Assembly (NCBI GenBank): GCA_964465355.1
Contig: CAYXJZ010000038.1
Span: 1 to 28,974 of the forward strand
Direction of reading: 5' to 3'
DNA from: JAABTL01 sp964465355
GTDB taxonomy: Bacteria > Deinococcota > Deinococci > Deinococcales > Trueperaceae
DNA length: 28,974 nt
Shown here: one piece after another, positions 1 through 7,429 of the stretch
Position numbering within the stretch: position 1 is the first letter of the stretch
Layout of the letters: every line of letters starts with the position of its first letter
Notes under the pieces: model-generated
What the model saw: only the letters and a program-made list of their open reading frames with translations
Told to the model about the DNA's origin: nothing
Database searches by the model: none
Program-made: the position numbers and the translations under genes

Positions 1-1525
1 ACTTGAGCGGGAACTCGTGGGCGATGGGGACCGGGAAGCCCTCCACCTGCGCGTGGCGCACCACCTGCACACCGAGGTGGTAGATGGGCACCAGCGCAGC
101 ATCCTCCAGCGCCAGCTCTTGGATGCGGACGTAGAGCGCGGCGCGTTCGTCGTCGTCGATGGTGGCCGTGGCCTGGGCGATGAGCGCATCGATCTCGGGG
201 TTGTCGTAGTAGGCGCTGTTGATGCCTGGCGGCAGGGCCGAGGAGTGCACGAGGCCCATCCAGGTGTCGGGGTCTGGGCGACCGGTGACCGTCAGCACCA
301 CCGTGTCGTAGTTGGAGTTGGCCCGCTCGGTGCCGTAGGCACCGTGCTCCAGCTGCCTGAACTGCACGTCGAAGCCGACCTCCTCCAGGTAGAACTGCAG
401 GATCGGCGACACCAGCGGCCATGGCTCGAGCTGGGTGGTGAGCAGGTCGATGGAGATGCCGCCGCCGTAGCCGGCCTCGGCCAGCAGCTGCCGCGCCCGC
501 TCTGGGTCGTAGGCGTACCTCGGCACGGTGTCGCCAGCGCTGCCTTGGGCCAACGGGGTGATGAAGGTGTGGGCGACGGTGGCCACACCGGTCAGCACCT
601 CGGCCACCAGCTCTTCCTTGTTGATGGCGTGGTGCACGGCCTGGCGCACGCGGATGTCGTCGAAGGGCGGGCGGTCGACGCGGTAGTACAGGCCCGAGAT
701 GGCCGACTGCGGGCCACGGTCCACCAGAATGCCGGGGGTGGCCTCCAAGGCGGCGATGGTGTCTGGATCGCGGAACAGCCCGAGCATGACCTCGCCCGTG
801 CCGAGCGCGCCGCCCGCCACCGCGTCGTCGGCGATGGGGATCAGCACGATGCGCGGCGTCTTGGGCAGGCCTTCCTCGTAGTAGTCGGGGTTGGCGACCA
901 GCACGATCTCCTGGCCGGGGACGCGGCTGTCGAGCATGTAGGGGCCGCTGCCGATGGCGTTGAAGTTGTACTCGTTGCCGAACTGCTCGATGGCCCGCTG
1001 GTTGGCGATGCCGGTGCGCGCCACGTAGGCGAGCTGGCCGAGCAGCGAGGCATGCGGCGCAGAGAGGTGGAAGACCACCGTGTAGGGATCGGGCGCCTCG
1101 ATGCGGTCGACCGAGGAGTAGTCGAAGCGGCCGGGCGAAGTGGAGTCTGGCCCAAGCATGCGGTCGTAGGTCCACTTGACATCGGCCGATGTCAGCTCGC
1201 CGAAGCCGCGGTGCCACTGCACGCCTTGGCGCAGGTGGAAGGTGTAGGTCAGGCCGTCGTCGGAGACCTCCCAGCTGGTGGCCAGGTCACCGATGATGTT
1301 GGAGCTGCCGAACTCATAGCGCAGCAGCTGTGAGTAGATGTTGTCGGAGACGCCGTAGTCGTGCAGAGACGACTGCATCTGCGGGTCGAGGGTGGTGACG
1401 TCGCCACGGAAGCGGATGGTCACCGAGTCGGCTTGCGCCAAGGCGCCGAAGCCGAAGGCGAGCAGGGCGATCAGGAGCGACGTGAGCAGGACCGGACGGA
1501 TAGCTCGAGGCTTGGGATGGGACAT
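1..1525 (-). CDS. ABC transporter substrate-binding protein, family 5 (3' end cut off)
   Basis: This is a secreted solute receptor of the dipeptide/oligopeptide type (SBP family 5), which hands its ligand to a DppBC/OppBC-like permease. The 508 visible residues begin at an ATG preceded by AGGAGG eight bases upstream. Residues 1-31 form a Sec signal (basic start, hydrophobic core, ALAQADS at the cleavage region) with no lipobox cysteine. The mature start, VTIRFRGDVTTLDPQMQSS, is the typical family-5 opening, followed by LATSWEVSDDGLTYTFHLRQG and, later, VRQAVHHAINKEELV. No stop codon is reached before base 1, so only the last residues should be missing. It is the third gene after the FAH and VOC genes, 35 bases behind the VOC stop. 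Permease genes would be expected just outside the window. The ligand cannot be read from sequence. Family assignment is firm. Confidence 0.93.
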   Translation of the reverse strand, partial: MSHPKPRAIRPVLLTSLLIALLAFGFGALAQADSVTIRFRGDVTTLDPQMQSSLHDYGVSDNIYSQLLRYEFGSSNIIGDLATSWEVSDDGLTYTFHLRQGVQWHRGFGELTSADVKWTYDRMLGPDSTSPGRFDYSSVDRIEAPDPYTVVFHLSAPHASLLGQLAYVARTGIANQRAIEQFGNEYNFNAIGSGPYMLDSRVPGQEIVLVANPDYYEEGLPKTPRIVLIPIADDAVAGGALGTGEVMLGLFRDPDTIAALEATPGILVDRGPQSAISGLYYRVDRPPFDDIRVRQAVHHAINKEELVAEVLTGVATVAHTFITPLAQGSAGDTVPRYAYDPERARQLLAEAGYGGGISIDLLTTQLEPWPLVSPILQFYLEEVGFDVQFRQLEHGAYGTERANSNYDTVVLTVTGRPDPDTWMGLVHSSALPPGINSAYYDNPEIDALIAQATATIDDDERAALYVRIQELALEDAALVPIYHLGVQVVRHAQVEGFPVPIAHEFPLK

Positions 1526-1560
1526 GGTGCCTTCCTCCTGACTGACGGCCGACAGGCGCG

Positions 1561-1956
1561 TCACTCGAACCGTGGATCGGCCTCCCAGCCGCTCCTCTTG
1601 GCGTCCACCAGCTGCATGCGCCAACCACCCGGGTCGCGCAGGTTGGCGTTGGTGCGACCGGTGCTCGGGACCTTGTGCGGCTCGGAGGCGAAGCGGACGC
1701 CGGCCTGGCTGAGCTGGGCGTGCGCGGCCACCACGTCGGTGCAGCGGAAGGCGATGTGGTTGACGCCAGGGTTCTCCTCGCCGATGACCTTGTGCAGCTC
1801 GAAGATGGGTTGGCCCTCGCCAGGTAGCTTGACCTCGACGGAGCCGCCGTGGTGCGTGGTCCGCGCCAGGACCTCGAAGCCCAGGTTGGTGAAGAAGTCG
1901 ACGTAGGCGTCTAAGTCGTCGACGATGATCTCGATGTGGTCGATGCCGGTGATCAT
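1561..1956 (-). CDS. VOC-superfamily (glyoxalase/dioxygenase fold) protein
   Basis: A single-domain vicinal-oxygen-chelate protein of 131 residues, the usual size for glyoxalase I-like or dehydratase-like members. It starts IDHIEIIVDDLDAYVDFF and has a second half-motif, GVNHIAFRCTDVVAAH. H7 and H67 are the probable metal ligands, with E53 on the partner strand; the C-terminal ligand position seems to be Q115 (WRMQLV), where many family members have Glu. The start is an ATG behind GAGGAG. It lies between the FAH-family gene and the substrate-binding protein gene in one transcription unit, which suggests it acts on the same imported compound. VOC plus FAH pairs are common in ring-cleavage or keto-acid pathways, but the substrate is not predictable here. 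Confidence 0.88.
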   Translation of the reverse strand: MITGIDHIEIIVDDLDAYVDFFTNLGFEVLARTTHHGGSVEVKLPGEGQPIFELHKVIGEENPGVNHIAFRCTDVVAAHAQLSQAGVRFASEPHKVPSTGRTNANLRDPGGWRMQLVDAKRSGWEADPRFE

Positions 1957-2005
1957 GTTGCTCCTCTTCTCACTGCGATGTGCGGGTGGCGTCCGTGCTG
2001 CGCGC

Positions 2006-2704
2006 TCAAGCTGACCGGTAGGTCACACGGATCTCACCCACCCCTTCGACGAGACCGGTCAGTTCGTCGCCTGGCTGCACCTGCGTCACCCCAGCGGGTG
2101 TGCCGGTCATGATCAGGTCCCCCGCTTCCAGCCGCACGTAGCGGCTGAGGTAGGCGATGACCTCGGGCACGTTCCAGATCTGCTGGGCGATGTCACCCGA
2201 CTGGCGCAGCTCACCGTTGACGCTGAGCCGGATCCCGCCCTGCGCCGGATGACCGATGTCGGCAGCCCGCCTGATGGCGCTGCATGGGGCCGACTCGTCG
2301 AAGCCCTTGGCCAGGTCCCACGGGCGCCCCATCTTCTTGGCCTCGGCCTGCAGGTCGCGCCGCGTCATGTCGAGGCCGACGGCGTAGCCGTAGACGTGCT
2401 CGAGCGCCCGCTCCAAGGGGATGTCGTGGCCGGCACGGCCGATGGCGACGACCAGCTCGATCTCGTGGTGCAGGTCCTTGGTCATGGTCGGGAAGGCAAG
2501 GCTGGCGCCGCTGTCCACCAAGGCATCGGCCGGCTTGCTGAAGAAGAAGGGGGGCTCGCGGTCGGGGTCGTGCCCCATCTCGCGGGCATGGTCGGCGTAG
2601 TTGCGTCCGACGCAGTACACCCTGCGCACGGGGAACAGGGCGGGTGTGCCCTCCACCGGCAGCGCGATGCTGCGCGGCTCCGGTACGACGTAGGCCTGTG
2701 TCAT
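2006..2704 (-). CDS. Fumarylacetoacetate hydrolase (FAH) family protein
   Basis: A 232-residue FAH-fold enzyme that hydrolyses or otherwise acts on 2-keto or 2,4-diketo acids using a divalent metal. Visible motifs: CVGRNYADHARE near residue 31, the metal-binding HHEIE (E81, E83), GLDMTRRD (D112), K134 in AKGFDES, and the hallmark GDLIMTGTPAGV near 195-206. Short single-domain members of this kind include fumarylpyruvate hydrolase and sugar-acid diketo hydrolases. I chose the ATG at 2704 (MTQAYVVPEP) because AGGAGG lies four bases upstream and the family's conserved region begins soon after. The open frame continues 79 codons further up, but those codons cover the promoter and operator. It is the first gene of the unit FAH-VOC-substrate-binding protein and faces the GntR regulator divergently. 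Confidence 0.9.
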   Translation of the reverse strand: MTQAYVVPEPRSIALPVEGTPALFPVRRVYCVGRNYADHAREMGHDPDREPPFFFSKPADALVDSGASLAFPTMTKDLHHEIELVVAIGRAGHDIPLERALEHVYGYAVGLDMTRRDLQAEAKKMGRPWDLAKGFDESAPCSAIRRAADIGHPAQGGIRLSVNGELRQSGDIAQQIWNVPEVIAYLSRYVRLEAGDLIMTGTPAGVTQVQPGDELTGLVEGVGEIRVTYRSA

Positions 2705-2799
2705 CTCGCCTCCTGGAAGGAAGGGGCCTCGGTGGGCATCGTTCCCTGTGGCGGATCGATACCCGACGGACGCCCGAGGAAGAAGGTGGAACGAAGTCG

Positions 2800-2829
2800 A
2801 GCCTAAGGCCATTACGTCATTGGTGTCAA
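2800..2829 (-). promoter_or_regulatory. Promoter of the FAH-VOC-SBP unit
   Basis: On the minus strand a perfect -35 TTGACA (2829-2824) is followed, 18 bases later, by TAGGCT (2805-2800), a TAnnnT-type -10. Transcription would start near 2793, giving about 90 bases of leader before the FAH ATG. The operator at 2830-2840 abuts the -35 box, so binding there should control RNA polymerase access. Prediction from consensus only. Confidence 0.62.
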
Positions 2830-2840
2830 TTGGTCCAACG
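2830..2840 (+). promoter_or_regulatory. Operator half of the GntR/FCD regulator (site 1)
   Basis: TTGGTCCAACG fits the TnGTnnnACn core typical of FCD-type GntR operators (TGGT CCA ACG). An exact reverse complement of these 11 bases occurs at 2890-2900. A half-copy, ATTGGT, also occurs at 2819-2824, ten bases before the ATTGGT at 2829-2834, on the same helix face. The site touches the -35 box of the FAH promoter and sits upstream of the regulator's own start, as expected for a shared, autoregulated operator. Confidence 0.6.
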
Positions 2841-2860
2841 TCACAGAAGTGCAACGCTTG

Positions 2861-2869
2861 TGCTAGCCT
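2861..2869 (+). promoter_or_regulatory. Extended -10 of the first GntR regulator, probably leaderless
   Basis: TGCTAGCCT combines the TGn extension with a TAnnnT -10 box. The box ends seven bases before the ATG at 2877, so the transcript would begin at or next to the start codon. No ribosome-binding site is seen before either candidate ATG (2871, 2877), which agrees with a leaderless message. No convincing -35 box is present. Confidence 0.4.
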
Positions 2870-2876
2870 CATGTTC

Positions 2877-3614
2877 ATGCGCAGAGAGCCGTTGGACCAA
2901 GTCCAAGATGGCGCAGCACTCAGCCCGGTCGAACGGGACACACTGGCGGCGCTCAGGCGCCTGCTCCACAGCGAGGATTACGCCGAAGGCGACAAGCTGC
3001 CACCGGAGAGGTCGTTGGCAGAGCGCTTCCAGGTCAGTCGCCGTGTGCTCAAGAACGCCTTCGCCGTGCTCGAGGCCGAGGGCAAGGTGTGGCGTGGCGT
3101 CGGGCAGGGCACCTTCGTCGGGCGCAGAGCGCCAGGCGCCGTGCCCGACCTGACCAGGTTGGCGCGAACCGCCAACCCGGTGGCGGTCATCGAGGCCCGG
3201 CTCTCCTTCGAGCCCACCGTGGCGCGCTTCGCCGCCCAACGCGCCTCCTCCCACGACGTGCAGACCCTGTGGGAGACCTTCGATCACGCGGCCCGCGCGA
3301 AGAGCATCGAGGAGTTCACGCGCTGGGACGAGCGCTTCCACGAGGGCCTGATCGCCTCGGCCCAGAACTCGGTGTTCAACGCCATCTATGACGTCATCAG
3401 CGGCGTCTGGACCCGGCTGCGCTGGGGGGCCATCCTGGAGCAGGCCTACACCCAGGAATGGCGCAGGGTCTACTCACGCCAGCACCGCGTCATCCTGGAG
3501 GCCATCGAGAGCCGCGACCTCGACCGTGCGGAGATCCTCGCCCTCGAGCACTGGCAGACCATGCGCCACAACCTCATCCGCGAGCCGCTGAGGGAGCAGC
3601 CGCGAGGAGGCTGA
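2877..3614 (+). CDS. GntR-family transcriptional regulator, FCD (FadR) subfamily
   Basis: A 245-residue DNA-binding regulator. Residues 18-81 form the winged helix-turn-helix: the helix region DKLPPERSLAERFQVSRRV and the wing GVGQGTFV are standard GntR features. The remainder (about 95-235) is an all-helical FCD ligand domain, with EFTRWDERFHEGLIASAQN carrying the usual Asp/His metal-site positions and further His residues at SRQHRVIL and LEHWQTMRHNL. Two in-frame ATGs lie close together (2871, 2877); 2877 sits seven bases after a TAnnnT box and is preferred. The operator copy at 2890-2900 lies inside the coding start. It faces the FAH-VOC-SBP unit and most likely controls that unit and itself. 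The effector is probably a carboxylic acid, as usual for FCD proteins. The uxaC stop lies 15 bases beyond its own stop, on the opposite strand. Confidence 0.9.
   Translation: MRREPLDQVQDGAALSPVERDTLAALRRLLHSEDYAEGDKLPPERSLAERFQVSRRVLKNAFAVLEAEGKVWRGVGQGTFVGRRAPGAVPDLTRLARTANPVAVIEARLSFEPTVARFAAQRASSHDVQTLWETFDHAARAKSIEEFTRWDERFHEGLIASAQNSVFNAIYDVISGVWTRLRWGAILEQAYTQEWRRVYSRQHRVILEAIESRDLDRAEILALEHWQTMRHNLIREPLREQPRGG
2890..2900 (-). promoter_or_regulatory. Operator half of the GntR/FCD regulator (site 2)
   Basis: CGTTGGACCAA on the plus strand is the exact reverse complement of site 1. The centres are 60 bases apart, about six helical turns, which would allow two dimers on one face or a loop. 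It lies at codons 5-8 of the regulator gene, so a bound protein would also block its own transcription. Confidence 0.55.
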
Positions 3615-3629
3615 CCGAGCCCCCGGTGC

Positions 3630-5039
3630 TCAACCCAGCCTGAAGGTCTCCTTCACCTGTTCGTACGCAAGCGCCCGCACCACCGTCGGCGCCATGTCCT
3701 CGTCGATCAGCCCGCGCAACGTCCGCCCCGCCACCCAGTCGCAGACCACCCTGCGCCACACGTCGTGGCGCGCCTCGATCGACGGGTAGGCGCGGGTGTC
3801 GTCCACGAAGCCGGCCAGGTTCGCGATGCCGGCGGTCTCCACCGTGGCGTCCAGGTAGCGCTCCATGCCCAGCACGGAGTCGAAGAACCACCACGGCGCG
3901 CCCAAACGCAACGCCGGGTAGTGACCGGCCAGCGGCGCCAGCTCACGGGCGTAGTTGCTCTCGTCCAGGCCGTAGAGCACCAGACGGAAGCCAGGATGCG
4001 CGCCCAGCGCATCGAGCAGCGGCCGCAGCGAGCGCGTCCACTCGGTGGCGATGGGGATGTCTGCGCCCACATCGATGCCGAAGCGGCGGAAGAGCGCCCC
4101 GTGGTGGTTGCGCAGCGAGCCGACGTGCAGCTGCATGACCAGGCCGTCATCGGCCGCCATGCCGGCCAGTTCGAAGAGCATGTGCGAGGCGAAGCGCTCC
4201 GCGTCCTCGGCAGCGCCGCGGCCGGCGCGCAGCGCGTCGTAGAGCGAGGCTGCCTCCACCGCCGACAGCGGCTGCACGACGGCCGTGAGCGCGGCGTGGT
4301 CGGTGGCGGTGGCACCGAGGGCCTTGAAGGCCGCGCGGCGCTGACGCAGCGCCGCCAGGTAACCGGCGTAGTCGTCGACGGCCACACCGCTGCGCGCCTC
4401 CAAGGCGGCGAGCGCCTCGGCCCAGTCTGCGCGGCTTGGGTCCACCACCGCGTCCGGCCGCAGGGTGGGCGCCACAGGCAGGCCGTCTGCGCGCATCGAT
4501 GCGTGCGGCGAGAGGTCGTCTGCGGCGCCATCCGTGGTGCTGAGGAACTCGATGTTGAAACGGCGGAACAGCGTGCGCGGGCGGAAGGCCGGCTCGGCCA
4601 GGGTGGCGACCAGCCGGTCGTACAGCCGGTCAGCGTTCCCTTCCTCCGGCCGCTCGTCCACGCCGAAGAGGTCGACCAACTCGTGCTTCAGCCACAGACC
4701 GGTCGGTGTCCCCGCGAAGAGGTGGAAGTGGGCGCAGAAGCGCCGCCACACGACGCGCGGGTCGGCCTCGAAGGTGCCACCGTCCAGCGGCTGCCGCCCC
4801 ATCGACTCCAGGGACACGCCCTGGCTGTAGAGCATGCGCAGCACGTAGTGGTCGGGGATGACCAGCAAGGTGGCGGGGTCTGGCGCCTGCTCGTCCTCCA
4901 GCAGGTACTGCGGGGAGACGTGGCCGTGCGGCGAGAGGATGGGCAGGCCACGCGCCTGCTGGTACAGCTCGCCAGCCAGCGCCCGCTGGCTTGGCTCGGG
5001 CGAGAAGCAGCGGTCGGGATCGAGTCGCCATGCGGTCAC
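3630..5039 (-). CDS. uxaC: Uronate isomerase (glucuronate/galacturonate isomerase)
   Basis: Interconverts D-glucuronate with D-fructuronate and D-galacturonate with D-tagaturonate in the cytoplasm, the first step of the isomerase route. The protein has 469 residues, the normal UxaC length. The amidohydrolase-type metal site appears as SPHGHV (H38, H40), and later family blocks are clear: FNIEFLSTTDGAADDL, MQLHVGSLRNHH, GAPWWFFDSVLGMERY and FVDDTRAYPSIEARHDVWRR. The GTG start shares the four bases GTGA with the uxaE stop, a sign of translational coupling, and GGAGGAG lies just upstream. It is the last gene of the 15-gene minus-strand operon and ends 15 bases from the convergent regulator stop, with no clear terminator between them. 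Function is firm; which uronate is preferred is not evident. Confidence 0.96.
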   Translation of the reverse strand: MTAWRLDPDRCFSPEPSQRALAGELYQQARGLPILSPHGHVSPQYLLEDEQAPDPATLLVIPDHYVLRMLYSQGVSLESMGRQPLDGGTFEADPRVVWRRFCAHFHLFAGTPTGLWLKHELVDLFGVDERPEEGNADRLYDRLVATLAEPAFRPRTLFRRFNIEFLSTTDGAADDLSPHASMRADGLPVAPTLRPDAVVDPSRADWAEALAALEARSGVAVDDYAGYLAALRQRRAAFKALGATATDHAALTAVVQPLSAVEAASLYDALRAGRGAAEDAERFASHMLFELAGMAADDGLVMQLHVGSLRNHHGALFRRFGIDVGADIPIATEWTRSLRPLLDALGAHPGFRLVLYGLDESNYARELAPLAGHYPALRLGAPWWFFDSVLGMERYLDATVETAGIANLAGFVDDTRAYPSIEARHDVWRRVVCDWVAGRTLRGLIDEDMAPTVVRALAYEQVKETFRLG

Positions 5040-6601
5040 GGTGCTCCTCCAAGGTCGGCCCCGTCACCGGACCGGCTCGCTGCCGCCGGCTGCAGCAAGG
5101 GTGCGAGGTGGCGCTCGAAGTGACGGCGCAAGGCGGCGCGGTAGGCGGCCGGATGGGCGCGCAGCACCGCGCGCAGCTCGTCACCGAACTGGCGCAGCGC
5201 CGAGCCGAAGGTGACGTGCAGCATCTGCCTGCCGTCGTGCTGCTCCATCAGGGCCGTGAGGGCGCGGCCGGGCAGCAGCCGCGGTCGCGGGATCCGCTGC
5301 AGGCTGACACTGACGTGGTAGCTGCGCACGTCCTCCTCGAAGCGCTCGAAACCGTAGTCCACCACCTGGTGCAGCAGCTCGGGCTGCACCATGCCGACCA
5401 CCCGAAGGGCCTCGAGGTAGCTGGTGCCAGCTGTCTTCAGGTGCAGGCCGGCGCCGGTGGCGGCCGCCAGCGGGTAGACCATGAACTTGTCCGAGCCGGA
5501 GTGCAGGCTCAGCTTGTAGCCACCCAAGGCCAGGCAGATGGCAGCGTGCTGGCCCACGTCCTCGGCCAGCGCACTCAGGTCGCCCTGGTAGTCCACGCCC
5601 TTCTCGAAGCCACCGACGAAGCGGGGGGCCAAGGAGACGAAGTCCACCCCGAGCCGGCGCATCTCCAGCGCCAGGTAGAGGTGCTGGGCGGGCGTGGTGG
5701 CGCTGTTGGTCTCGTCCACCGAGACCTCGATCTCGGCACGTTCGGGTCCTGCCTTGCTGCGCAGGTGGCGGGCGAGGCGCGCGACCAGCGCCAGGGCAGG
5801 GCCGTACTTCACGGCCGCGCGCTCCAGCTCGCCTGGCGCGAAGCCGAAGGCGCGGTCAGCCAGCTCGGTCCGGTGGCCGCCGAGACGGGCGATCAGGTCG
5901 CTCGGGCTGCTGTCCAGTGCTGCCCAGGCCGGCATGGCTCCATAGGCCGTGCTCAGATCGGCGCCCTGCAGGTCGTCGGCGCTGTCGTCGACGGCGTCGC
6001 CTGGATCCAGGGTGAAGAAGCTGTAGCCAGCATCCAGGCACAGGTCGATGTCGGCCTCGGTCTTGAGGTGGTCGGCGTCGGCGCCCACCGGTCCGCGCCA
6101 ACCGGCCACGAAGGCGCCGAGGGTGGCGTCGTCCAACACCTCGCGTGGGCTGCGCCCGGTGCGCGTGTTCTCGCGCATGGACTGCTGAGCGAAGATGGTG
6201 GACACCTGCCCTTCGGCTCCACTGGCGCGCATGGCGTCGACGTGGCCAGGGGTGGCCAGGCCGAGGCGGTCGCCGAAGCCGGCCGATGTGCCTGGCCCCA
6301 ACGGACGCGGCTGCAGCGATGGCAGCATGGTCCGCAGCGCGGCGATGTTGCCGGCCGAGGCGGGGCCACGCCACAGCGCCGGCTCTCCGGCCTGCGTCTC
6401 ACCCTCCATCGCGGCGAAGGCCGCCGCCGATGGCGCGGCTCCCACCAGGCGGAAGCCGTCATCCTCGCGCTCCGCCCACAGGGCCACATGGGCGTTGGCG
6501 GCGTCCGTGACCCGCAGGCTGACCTCCAGCGCGCTGCGCCCGAAGCGGCGCATCAGCACCTGCGCATCCAGCCCTTCCGCTCCCACGAAGTCCCTGCTCA
6601 T
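5036..6601 (-). CDS. uxaE: Tagaturonate/fructuronate epimerase
   Basis: A member of the UxaE family, described from Thermotoga, which interconverts D-tagaturonate and D-fructuronate. This lets galacturonate use the glucuronate branch, so no UxaA/UxaB pair is needed. The protein is 521 residues. I recognise it from blocks such as EIEVSVDETNSATTP, LEMRRLGVDFVSLAPRFVGG and the probable metal-site block LSLHSGSDKFMVYP, plus its setting between uxaC and a mannonate dehydrogenase. The ATG lies 12 bases after the SDR stop, with GAGG about ten bases upstream. The N-terminal 150 residues are less conserved-looking, and the last 20 (rich in Ala, Gly, Ser, Asp) look like a disordered tail. No UxaB or UxaA is in the window, which supports the epimerase role. 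Confidence 0.9.
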   Translation of the reverse strand: MSRDFVGAEGLDAQVLMRRFGRSALEVSLRVTDAANAHVALWAEREDDGFRLVGAAPSAAAFAAMEGETQAGEPALWRGPASAGNIAALRTMLPSLQPRPLGPGTSAGFGDRLGLATPGHVDAMRASGAEGQVSTIFAQQSMRENTRTGRSPREVLDDATLGAFVAGWRGPVGADADHLKTEADIDLCLDAGYSFFTLDPGDAVDDSADDLQGADLSTAYGAMPAWAALDSSPSDLIARLGGHRTELADRAFGFAPGELERAAVKYGPALALVARLARHLRSKAGPERAEIEVSVDETNSATTPAQHLYLALEMRRLGVDFVSLAPRFVGGFEKGVDYQGDLSALAEDVGQHAAICLALGGYKLSLHSGSDKFMVYPLAAATGAGLHLKTAGTSYLEALRVVGMVQPELLHQVVDYGFERFEEDVRSYHVSVSLQRIPRPRLLPGRALTALMEQHDGRQMLHVTFGSALRQFGDELRAVLRAHPAAYRAALRRHFERHLAPLLQPAAASRSGDGADLGGAP

Positions 6602-6613
6602 CGACCCATGACC

Positions 6614-7429
6614 TCAGACACCCGAGTACACCGAGAAGCCGCCGTCGATGGGGACCACCACGCCGGTGACGAAGCGGCTGGCGTCGCTGGCCAGCCACTG
6701 CACGGTGCCGAGCAGCTCGTCGGCCGCGCCGAAGCGGCCCATGGGGGTGTGGTCGATGATGCGCTGGCCGCGCTCGGTGAGGCTGCCGTCCTCGTTGAGC
6801 AGCAGCCGCCTGTTCTGCTCGCCGACGAAGAAGCCAGGGGCGATGGCGTTGACCCGCAGGGCGCCGCCGTGGCTGCGGCCGAAGTCCATGGCCAGCCAGC
6901 GGGTGAGGTTGTCCACCGCCGCCTTGGCGGCCGAGTAGCCGGTCACCCGGGTGATGGCGCGCATGGCGGCCATCGAGGAGACGTTGACGACGCTGCCAAC
7001 GCCCTGCGCCGCCAGGGCGCCGGCGAAGGCCTGGATGGGCAGCAGGGTGCCCATGAAGTTCAGTTCCATGACCTCGCGCATGGCGCCTTCCTGCAACTCG
7101 GTGACGGGAGCGCCTGGCGCCAGGGTGGCGCCTGGCATGTTGCCGCCAGCGGCGTTGACCAGGACGTCGACACGGCCCCAGGAGGCCAGCAGTCGGTCGC
7201 GCACCGCGTCCAGCTGGAGGCGATCGAGCACGTCGGCCGGCACCGCCATGGCCTCGTCCCCGGCGTCGCGGATCTCGGCCGCCACCTGCTCTGCGCGCTC
7301 GGCCCGCCTACCGAGCACGGCCACCTTGGCCCCCGCCCTCGCCAGTCCGCGCGCCATGGCGCCGCCCAACACACCGGTGGCGCCGGTCACCAGGACCACC
7401 CGCCCCCTCAGGTCGAAGATCTCAGCCAT
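6614..7429 (-). CDS. SDR-family D-mannonate oxidoreductase (fructuronate reductase)
   Basis: Probably reduces D-fructuronate to D-mannonate with NAD(P)H, the step between UxaC/UxaE and UxuA. It is a classical short-chain dehydrogenase of 271 residues: cofactor motif TGATGVLG (15-22), NAAGG (92-96), N124, and the catalytic S152, Y165 and K169 (GYSAAK). The region MPGATLAPG and the long insert near 100-115 fit the SDR type of mannonate oxidoreductase found in Bacillus-like exu loci, unrelated to the long-chain E. coli UxuB. Two ATGs are possible; the one at 7429 has GGAGAGG nine bases upstream and overlaps the preceding stop as ATGGCTGA, so it is chosen over 7438. The assignment to mannonate rests on the family look and on neighbours; no other fructuronate reductase is present here. 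Confidence 0.85.
   Translation of the reverse strand: MAEIFDLRGRVVLVTGATGVLGGAMARGLARAGAKVAVLGRRAERAEQVAAEIRDAGDEAMAVPADVLDRLQLDAVRDRLLASWGRVDVLVNAAGGNMPGATLAPGAPVTELQEGAMREVMELNFMGTLLPIQAFAGALAAQGVGSVVNVSSMAAMRAITRVTGYSAAKAAVDNLTRWLAMDFGRSHGGALRVNAIAPGFFVGEQNRRLLLNEDGSLTERGQRIIDHTPMGRFGAADELLGTVQWLASDASRFVTGVVVPIDGGFSVYSGV

Noticed and set aside
17..1333. Plus-strand open frame of 438 codons at the left edge
   Set aside because: The opposite strand encodes a full family-5 solute-binding protein with signal peptide and ribosome-binding site; this frame is its shadow.
3615..3629. A terminator between the convergent regulator and uxaC genes
   Set aside because: Only a weak, mismatched GAGC/GCTC stem can be drawn and there is no T run on either strand.
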